Positions 14,213 to 19,836 of a stretch of DNA of 19,836 nt are shown here, in pieces. The notes under the pieces are model-generated. The model did not search any database and was not told the DNA's origin. It was given only the letters and a program-made list of their open reading frames with translations. Every line of letters begins with the position of its first letter. Positions within the stretch are counted from its first letter, which is position 1. A program made the position numbers and the translations under genes. This DNA is from an uncultured Bacteroidaceae bacterium (lineage in GTDB: Bacteria; Bacteroidota; Bacteroidia; Bacteroidales; Bacteroidaceae), in NCBI GenBank assembly GCA_904501945.1, contig CAJGCU010000038.1:1-19836 (forward strand), read 5' to 3'.

Positions 14213-15247
14213 ATGATTTTCAAGTACCAAAAACATATTGCAGATGCTCAAGCAACACTTCCAGTGGTGAGTGCTGTGGCATTTGTTGTATGGGTTCTGT
14301 TGCCAGTGAAAGAATGTTCCATGTCTTTTTCGGGTGTGGAATATGGCTTGTGGGACTATGTTCCCCGCTTTCTGAAGGAAGGTTATTGGGCACAGGGTAT
14401 GGGTATTGGCTGTGTGGCTTTGGTTGTCTATCTGATGGCGGAACTAAATAACGCCAATGTTTTGTTGCGGGTTAATTCGCGTATGCTTAGCAGTATGCTG
14501 GTGCTGTTGTTGCTTTTTTTATATCCCTGTTTGGATTTTCAGCCGGGCAGCGTGGTGATGTTTCTTGTGCTGCTTTCATATTTCCCATTGATGGCGAGTT
14601 ATCAGCATCCGAACCCGATATATGCATTTGAAACTTTTTTGCTGATATCGCTGGCATCATTGGTGTTTCCTAAAATGTTGTGGCTGACACCTTTGTATTG
14701 GTTTCTGCAAAGTTATTTGAGAACCTTTTCGATAAGATGTTTTGCGGCATCTGTCTTGGCATTGATTTTGCCTTATTGGATATATGCAGGGGTGGCTTTC
14801 GTGCAGGGATTGTGGCCTGATTTCTTGGCACATGTGTGCTCTATTGTTGATGTGAAATGGGGAGTCTGTGCTTTTCTGGACGTTCGAAATATGTTGACTT
14901 TTGGTTTTGTTCTTATACTTTTTGTATCGGGTACGATAGATTTTTTTGTTAATAGGCTAAAAGATAAAACGCGTACAAGAATATTGTATAATTCATTGAT
15001 AATTCATGGAATATACATATCTGTTTTAATACTTTACTTTCCGTATCTTTTTTGGACTTTTCTTTTATTGCTTCTGATAGATACTGCAATTGTCTTTGGA
15101 CATTATTTTACGCTGACCCACACAAAATTTTCTCATATTTATTGTCTTGTTTTGCTGTTGATAGCAATGGCTTTTGGGGTATATCGGTATGTGCCGGATT
15201 TTTTTCATGCGTTTAATTTGAAGGATTTAATTCAATGGACTCTTTAA
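14213..15247 (+). CDS. Unknown polytopic inner-membrane protein
   Basis: I do not recognise this 344-residue protein. It is strongly hydrophobic, with about nine or ten predicted membrane spans: around 18-32, 60-76, 92-106, 112-128, 138-155, 175-200, 232-250, 268-290, 290-305 and 313-327. The N-terminus (MIFKYQKHIADAQA) and a central NRLKDKTRTR loop are probably cytoplasmic. There are no obvious catalytic motifs beyond scattered Trp, Tyr and Pro residues. Its last 13 bases overlap the start of the YqaA/DedA-like gene, so both are probably made together. It could be a transporter-like or glycan/lipid-handling protein, but this cannot be decided from the sequence alone. Confidence 0.8.
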   Translation: MIFKYQKHIADAQATLPVVSAVAFVVWVLLPVKECSMSFSGVEYGLWDYVPRFLKEGYWAQGMGIGCVALVVYLMAELNNANVLLRVNSRMLSSMLVLLLLFLYPCLDFQPGSVVMFLVLLSYFPLMASYQHPNPIYAFETFLLISLASLVFPKMLWLTPLYWFLQSYLRTFSIRCFAASVLALILPYWIYAGVAFVQGLWPDFLAHVCSIVDVKWGVCAFLDVRNMLTFGFVLILFVSGTIDFFVNRLKDKTRTRILYNSLIIHGIYISVLILYFPYLFWTFLLLLLIDTAIVFGHYFTLTHTKFSHIYCLVLLLIAMAFGVYRYVPDFFHAFNLKDLIQWTL

Positions 15248-15690
15248 ATCAGTTTTTCATCGATTATGGTTACTGGGGCATGGGGCTTGCCTCGTTTCTT
15301 GCTGGAACATTTGTACCGTTTAGTTCTGAAGCGGTGATGGGCGCGTTGCTGGTTACGACGGGCATGGATCCTATGATTACAGTTATGAGCGGAACGATAG
15401 GCAATGTTCTTGGCTCTATATTTAATTATTACATAGGGCGTATAGGTAGTGTGGAACAAATCTCTCGATGGATGCATGTTAAGGAAAAAAGACTGATTAA
15501 GACAAGGGATTATGTGGAAAAGAAGGGTTCATGGATTGCCTTGTTCTCCTTTTTGCCAGCTTTTGGCACGGCAATATCTATTTCATTGGGAATACTTCGT
15601 GCGAATGTTTGGGGAGTTCTTCTTTGGACATTCATTGGCAAGTTCGTACGTTATGTGATAGTAGCATATTCGGTAATGGCTTTAAGATAA
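15235..15690 (+). CDS. YqaA/DedA-family membrane protein
   Basis: This 151-residue inner-membrane protein starts with ATG inside the end of the preceding gene (13-base overlap). The pattern FLAGTFVPFSSEAVMGALLV (residues 20-39), GTIGNVLGSIFNYYIGR (52-68), then a basic WMHVKEKRLIKTRDYVEKKG loop and FLPAFGTAISISLGI (104-118) is that of YqaA-type DedA/SNARE-associated proteins. Some DedA relatives flip or move lipid carriers across the membrane; YqaA itself has no firm role. The reentrant-loop glycines and prolines are kept. Polyprenyl-phosphate handling would fit with uppP close by, but that is an inference. Confidence 0.85.
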   Translation: MDSLNQFFIDYGYWGMGLASFLAGTFVPFSSEAVMGALLVTTGMDPMITVMSGTIGNVLGSIFNYYIGRIGSVEQISRWMHVKEKRLIKTRDYVEKKGSWIALFSFLPAFGTAISISLGILRANVWGVLLWTFIGKFVRYVIVAYSVMALR

Positions 15691-15791
15691 ATTGTTTGTT
15701 TTACAGCTATTTAATAAGTTTAATAAGTTTGTATAAAGGGATTTAAGGTTGCTGTTTTCCATATGAAATTTTGTATCCTCCTCCTTGAAAA

Positions 15792-15838
15792 GATAAAAGA
15801 AGAATGCGCATCCAGTGGATGCGCATTCTTCTTTTATC
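15792..15838. terminator. Bidirectional terminator between convergent genes
   Basis: A perfect 22-bp stem (15792-15813 / 15817-15838) with a 3-base loop has a GC-rich core (ATGCGCATCC) and outer A/T runs (GATAAAAGAAG / CTTCTTTTATC), so both strands have T-rich tails. It lies 101 bases after the YqaA-like gene and 31 bases after the stop of the convergent DUF5723-like gene. Confidence 0.9.
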
Positions 15839-15868
15839 CAAGATTGTCTTAAAAGACGGTGTCGTTGG

Positions 15869-17257
15869 TTAGCGTCCGAATGGGAAGTTGATACCAATGT
15901 TAACATTGGCTCTGCCTGAGAGTGGAACTCCTTGTTTTGCGAGCTTGCCTAAAGTGTGGTCCATTCCGACGAACAGGTTAAATCCGTTAGGATGGAAATT
16001 GAGGAGCCAGCCAAAACTTGTTCCGTAGGTGCCTAAAGCCATATTGGCAGAAGCTGAGAATATGTTTGTTGGTGCCACATTGGCAGAAAGACGGAATTCT
16101 GTCCAGCTGTATTTTCCGGCCATACGTGTGCTGTTCAGCAGTCCGAACGAAAGCTTGTCGTAGAAGTCAGGTGTATACTGAACACCAAGATTCATGGTTG
16201 CGGCAAGTGCTTTGGAGCGGCTGCCCATGTCGCCATTGTCCTGGAGCTCATAGAGTGCAGACAATCCCTCCATTAACCGATCTGCTTCGTTCTCGAAAGA
16301 GTTGCTAGCATCTTCATCGACATTGAAAATGTATTTGTCGGTGTTTATCTGGCGCTCGCCGTTTGTGGAAGCTACATAATTATTGTTCCATCCAATGTAG
16401 CCGAGGTCAAGCAATGATGCAGAGAATGCCCAGTTTTTGTTGAGTTTGTATTCTGCTCCAAGGTCGAATGCCAAACCGAAACCATTTATTCCCCAGCTGT
16501 CAATGTCAAGTCCGCTGACATATTTGTGTGTGGTTTCTTCGCCTTCTGGACCACGCTCTGTTTCTTCTATTTCATATTTCATGCTTTTGATGCTGGCTTG
16601 TATTTCAGCATCGGTAATACCAATCCACTCGTTTTCACCAAGTGTCAACTGCGCTTTTTTGAAGTTTGCGTCTATATTAGCGATGCCGAGCAGAACTTTT
16701 AGTTTGGCACCAACGCGTAATTGGTCGTTGATTTGACGGCTATGTCCCAATGCAATTTCTGCATATCCGCCTGCGTGAGCATTGAAATTGCTGATGTCGT
16801 AGGTTTTGTTTTCTATGCCTTCTTTTGCAAGACGGAACAAGGAACCTGGGATGTTCAAGCCGAGATCTTGTCGGGCATTGATTTCGAAGGTGTTGTATCC
16901 TCCGAAGGCCTTGAATCCTGTGCCAAGTATTTGAAGTCTAAGGTTTTCTGTAATCTTGTTTTTGTCGTGGATGCCGTCAAGGAATTCGCTTGTGCTTACT
17001 TGCGGATTAAGGAACAAGGCTGTTCTTCCGTTGACATTGAAAAGGATGTCGTCAACTCGAAGGTTGCTGTTCATCCCAACATTGAGATTACCCAATGCAG
17101 GCATGGCAACATAACTCTGGTCGTTGCCAAAAGCAGGGTTGAGAGTGTGGCGATATAGGTAGCCATCAGTAAAATATCCAGAGTTTAGATTCTGGGCTGT
17201 TGCTGCAGATGCAAGTCCCCAAATGGCAACTGCTATGATGGATTTAATAGTTTTCAT
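15869..17257 (-). CDS. DUF5723-like outer-membrane beta-barrel protein
   Basis: This 462-residue protein has a signal peptide (about 1-22, ending ATAQ). The mature N-terminus, with GYFTDGYLYRHTLNPAFGND, resembles the start of Bacteroidetes PorV-like/DUF5723 barrels, which often open with an LNPA motif. Alternating hydrophobic strands with many Gly, Asn and aromatic residues follow, and the chain ends INFPFGR with an aromatic near the end, as barrel proteins do. It probably sits in the outer membrane; its ligand is unknown. An acidic insertion with EETERGPEGEE (around 229-239) may be a surface loop. It follows the lipoprotein gene by 23 bases in the same direction, so the two likely form one operon and possibly a complex. 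Confidence 0.75.
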   Translation of the reverse strand: MKTIKSIIAVAIWGLASAATAQNLNSGYFTDGYLYRHTLNPAFGNDQSYVAMPALGNLNVGMNSNLRVDDILFNVNGRTALFLNPQVSTSEFLDGIHDKNKITENLRLQILGTGFKAFGGYNTFEINARQDLGLNIPGSLFRLAKEGIENKTYDISNFNAHAGGYAEIALGHSRQINDQLRVGAKLKVLLGIANIDANFKKAQLTLGENEWIGITDAEIQASIKSMKYEIEETERGPEGEETTHKYVSGLDIDSWGINGFGLAFDLGAEYKLNKNWAFSASLLDLGYIGWNNNYVASTNGERQINTDKYIFNVDEDASNSFENEADRLMEGLSALYELQDNGDMGSRSKALAATMNLGVQYTPDFYDKLSFGLLNSTRMAGKYSWTEFRLSANVAPTNIFSASANMALGTYGTSFGWLLNFHPNGFNLFVGMDHTLGKLAKQGVPLSGRANVNIGINFPFGR

Positions 17258-17280
17258 AATGTTTTAGTGTTTTTTATAGA

Positions 17281-19035
17281 TTAGAATTCGTCCTCGTAAT
17301 ATCCTGTAACAGTTGCTTTTAGGTTGTTGAAGAATAGCTTCATGTTTGGACCGAGTGCTGTGTCGTTGCCCTTGTTCTCGATTTCAGCATCGATAGAGAT
17401 TCCGTCGAGGTTTTTGATGTTTCCTTCGATGGTGATTTCTATAGGCTGGTTGTTGGCCTTGCTGTTTATGATGGCTGTTGTGGATGTCACGCCAGCAATA
17501 GGCTTTCCTGTTGTGTCAATAGGCTTGATGGTCAGTTTCATGGCAAATGGCACTTCTGTTGTTCCGTCGAAGTTGAGCTTGAGTTTGGTGATGGTCATCT
17601 TGTCCAGTTCTTCGTCGTACCAATCGTCAATGACGTCAGAGTAGATGATTTTTGAACCGTCTTTGAATTGGAATGGCGCATAAAAAGCGTAGGTTCCAGA
17701 AACGGCGTCAAGCGTAGTGCCGAGTTTGAAATCTGTGACCGTTTGTTGTGGCATTTGTGGGTCGATGGCGTCCACTTCTATGGTGGCTGGTATGCCGCCT
17801 ACTTCAGCAAGAATGTTGCCTAATGAGCTGAATTTCACCCATTGTGGGTTTTGGTATCCGTCGTATGGTGTGGACGGAGCCTTGGGAGAGAGGACAAAAT
17901 AGTGCTTTTCGGCGCTTGTAGGCTGAGTCTCGAATACTTCATTGTCTAAAGTGTATGATTGGCTTCTTCCTTCACGTTTAGATGTAAGTTTGAAACCTGT
18001 TCGGAAGTAAGCATGGTACTTTGCCATTGGGTTGGTCACAGAAAGGTAGATTTGTGGATTGTCTATTCTGATTTCAGTACCAGCTTGGTTGAGAAAGTCT
18101 GGGATGTCGTTCAGGTTGACGGGGTCGATGTTGAAATCATCTACGCTGTATTCAATTTCTCCTGTAAAGGAAGTAACCTTGATAGGGTCTACATTTGGCG
18201 CTTGAGTAAAAGTGATTTCAGATGGCAATTCGGAATCTGCGTAAATGCTCACTCGTCCATCTACAACTTGGATGTAATCTTGATAAGTGAAATTCCGTTC
18301 GTTGTAGTTGGCCGTGACATTTGGGGCTGTAGCATCAATGCCCGTAACATTCATAGTGATAATGATTTCACCATTTGTGTCAGGGGAGATGTCTTCACTT
18401 GAGAGATCCAGTATTCCCGTTTCTGGATTGTATGTTCCGATATTTGGGGTGGCTTCTAGGCCAAGAGGAAATTTGAGTTTTACGTCCTCAAACTTGATTT
18501 GTGACATCAATTTGGCATCGAGTCCTGTAATCTTGACTTTTGTAGAAAATTTAGTCTCAACGCCTATATTCTTAATGTATTTGATTGACTTGTCGATATT
18601 GTTGGCTTGAGATGTGAATTCTGTTGGATTACTCTTGATCGGATAGTACGCAGTAATGCCGCCTGGTATATATTCTGGTAATAGTTGGAATTCCTTTGAT
18701 ATGTGAAGTGTTGTGACAGAGGAATTGATGCTTGGTTTGGAAGTGGTGAAAGAAGCTACATCAATAGGGTCGGACTTGAATGTTCCTTCTTTCTTGATGG
18801 CATAGAAGACATTTCCCTGTGCGTCTGTCTCCTTGACGATTTCGCTGTCGTCGTCCAAATCTATCACCTGGTCCAGTGTGATGTGGTCGAGGTTCAGTGG
18901 AATTGTTAACTCTTTGACTTGCAATCTTGCAGTTGTGTCAATGTCGCTTAAGTCATACGCATTGTCAATGCATGATGACAAGGCCAAAAGGGATAATGCA
19001 GACATCCCTGTCAGCATGAAACGGGAGGTTTTCAT
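17281..19035 (-). CDS. Large exported lipoprotein of unknown function
   Basis: With the start at 19035 the protein is 584 residues. It begins MKTSRFMLTG, followed by a hydrophobic stretch and the lipobox LSSC with Cys22, so it should be lipid-anchored. An upstream ATG at 19071 would add 12 residues before the basic region and would lie upstream of the likely promoter start, so I reject it. The mature part is beta-rich and acidic, with no Trp-rich or catalytic motif; two regions (about 60-350 and 440-580) look like repeated beta-sandwich or adhesin-like modules. The C-terminus ends YYEDEF. A surface-exposed role together with the DUF5723-like barrel downstream is plausible but inferred. I do not recognise a named family. 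Confidence 0.75.
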   Translation of the reverse strand: MKTSRFMLTGMSALSLLALSSCIDNAYDLSDIDTTARLQVKELTIPLNLDHITLDQVIDLDDDSEIVKETDAQGNVFYAIKKEGTFKSDPIDVASFTTSKPSINSSVTTLHISKEFQLLPEYIPGGITAYYPIKSNPTEFTSQANNIDKSIKYIKNIGVETKFSTKVKITGLDAKLMSQIKFEDVKLKFPLGLEATPNIGTYNPETGILDLSSEDISPDTNGEIIITMNVTGIDATAPNVTANYNERNFTYQDYIQVVDGRVSIYADSELPSEITFTQAPNVDPIKVTSFTGEIEYSVDDFNIDPVNLNDIPDFLNQAGTEIRIDNPQIYLSVTNPMAKYHAYFRTGFKLTSKREGRSQSYTLDNEVFETQPTSAEKHYFVLSPKAPSTPYDGYQNPQWVKFSSLGNILAEVGGIPATIEVDAIDPQMPQQTVTDFKLGTTLDAVSGTYAFYAPFQFKDGSKIIYSDVIDDWYDEELDKMTITKLKLNFDGTTEVPFAMKLTIKPIDTTGKPIAGVTSTTAIINSKANNQPIEITIEGNIKNLDGISIDAEIENKGNDTALGPNMKLFFNNLKATVTGYYEDEF

Positions 19036-19068
19036 GTTTTTAATAGTATAAAAATAGTTAATGTTTTG

Positions 19069-19100
19069 CAAATGTGGTTAAAATCTATTTGTAAAACAAA
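19069..19100 (-). promoter_or_regulatory. Possible promoter of the lipoprotein-barrel operon
   Basis: On the minus strand CACATTTG (19076-19069) matches TAnnTTTG with one mismatch. A TTTG (19100-19097) lies 20 bases upstream. The -33 element is inside an inverted repeat, TATTTGT-AAA-ACAAATA (19086-19102), which could bind a regulator. The predicted start near 19062 fits the ATG at 19035. Confidence 0.35.
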
Positions 19101-19130
19101 TATTTATCTTCTTTTTTTTTAATTGAGTGG

Positions 19131-19398
19131 TATTTTTGTGGAAAGAATCTTAAAAATGGAACAATCATGCAAGTGTTACATTGTTTTTAACGTGAATTCG
19201 TTGAACTCACATATTTTTATGTTTTGTGCAATGTCGGCGACATATCGTGTGTGAGCGTACAATATCAGCCCTCCTTACATGCAGTTTTGTTAATGAAAGT
19301 CTTTGGCGGAATGAATTTGAATAAAGGCTGCAATGGACTCGAAAAAATGATATGGAGAAGGACGATTGTCCTTTATGGCAAAGGACGCGTTTTTTTTG
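19131..19398 (+). ncRNA. Possible small plus-strand transcript (promoter box to terminator)
   Basis: TATTTTTG at 19131-19138 fits the -7 box, without a clear -33. At 19368-19386 GTCCTTT/AAAGGAC forms a 7-bp stem with a 5-base loop, followed by GCG and eight T (19390-19397), a good terminator shape. A transcript of about 250 nt would result. A plus frame 19224-19448 crosses the terminator and does not look like a protein. Part of this may be remnant sequence, so confidence is low. Confidence 0.3.
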
Positions 19399-19562
19399 CA
19401 TCAAGACAAATGCTTCGTTGGCTCTTTAACAACGCGAGTTCGGTATAAGAAGTTGCGTAATCTTTAATGTCTGGCTAAAGGCTGAAGAACCCCAGACTCA
19501 CAACAATCTCTATCTCTTTCAGATGTCCTCAAAATTCATCCTGTTTTCAGCTCCGCTTACAA

Positions 19563-19645
19563 CCTCGAAAGGGGTGAGAGTCTTACCTATACCATAGGTG
19601 AGAGTCTCACGTGTACCATAGGTGAGAGTCTCACCCCTTTTGAGG
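19563..19645. repeat. Dispersed palindromic repeat, copy 2 (imperfect arms)
   Basis: Arms 19563-19591 and 19617-19645 pair over 29 positions with four mismatches, around a 25-base centre holding a third unit. On the plus strand it is about 90 percent identical to copy 1 (5914-5996) and has the same orientation and length. It is intergenic, like copy 1. Confidence 0.85.
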
Positions 19646-19684
19646 TACAGCATGAGGCATCGAACAGGTGTCTGTCTAAGGGTA

Positions 19685-19758
19685 AAAAACGTGAGTATAA
19701 TAACTTTCCTATAACTCCGAAGAAAAACAAAATGTTCTGACATCGAGCTCACGTTTTT
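19685..19758. repeat. 11-bp perfect inverted repeat with 52-base loop
   Basis: AAAAACGTGAG (19685-19695) and CTCACGTTTTT (19748-19758) are perfect reverse complements. On either strand the second arm ends in T, so it could act as a weak bidirectional terminator; it could also be the ends of a small element. No gene lies between the arms. Confidence 0.5.
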
Positions 19759-19836
19759 AAAAGGAGTGTGTCCGTATCATGAATGGGAGCTGTACAATGT
19801 TGATTTCACGTAAGTTCGACGGCGGGTTCGTGGAGA

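Noticed and set aside
15710..15727. Tandem TTTAATAAG repeat after the YqaA-like gene
   Set aside because: Only two 9-bp copies in AT-rich intergenic sequence; likely chance.
19036..19071. Longer N-terminus for the lipoprotein starting at 19071
   Set aside because: It places 12 residues before the basic start of the lipoprotein signal peptide and precedes the probable transcription start.
19224..19448. 74-codon plus-strand frame
   Set aside because: It has no family-like motif, crosses a good terminator hairpin with eight T, and has no ribosome site.
19779..19836. Open plus-strand frame from ATG 19779 to the window edge, or a minus gene ending near 19759
   Set aside because: Only ~20 codons are visible and both strands are open, so there is too little to support either gene.

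Overview
The window looks like chromosomal DNA from a Bacteroidales bacterium, most likely Prevotella or a close relative. I base this on the protein families (a DUF3098 protein next to FtsX, a PtpA-type S9 peptidase, a DUF5723-like barrel paired with a lipoprotein) and on several promoters with the Bacteroidetes -7 box TAnnTTTG and a -33 TTTG. Nothing was searched against a database; all calls come from reading the sequence.

Layout. 1-136: start of argB (minus strand). 160-645: a non-coding stretch with the decayed end of a four-helix-bundle suffix protein and purine-rich repeats. 646-5149 (minus): a type IIS-like restriction-modification unit of the Alw26I/Eco31I/Esp3I kind. It has one intact 997-residue protein fusing a 5mC and an N6-adenine methyltransferase, and an HNH endonuclease whose last ~105 codons are cut off by an in-frame TGA and a frameshift. 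The unit therefore looks like a modification enzyme outliving its nuclease. 5150-6117: no protein gene, but a textbook Bacteroidetes promoter, a ~315-nt highly structured presumptive RNA with its own terminator, a second terminator-like hairpin just before the methyltransferase start, and a dispersed 83-bp palindromic repeat.

6118-14030 (minus): one tight run of eight genes, miaB - ftsX - DUF3098 - uppP - truB - queA - folK - ptpA-like peptidase, reading away from a promoter at 14058-14065 and ending in a hairpin terminator at 6021-6055. It combines tRNA modification (miaB, truB, queA), envelope and division (ftsX, uppP), folate synthesis (folK) and periplasmic peptide digestion. 14213-15690 (plus): a divergent pair, an unknown polytopic membrane protein overlapping a YqaA/DedA-type protein. 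A perfect 22-bp hairpin at 15792-15838 separates this pair from the convergent operon 19035-15869 (minus), which encodes a large lipoprotein followed by a DUF5723-like outer-membrane barrel. 19036-19836: no convincing gene; it holds a possible small plus-strand transcript, a second copy of the palindromic repeat and a long-loop inverted repeat.

The most interesting items are the structured RNA locus at 5453-5768, the broken endonuclease beside an intact two-headed methyltransferase, and the intergenic-type short repeats inserted in frame inside the peptidase gene.
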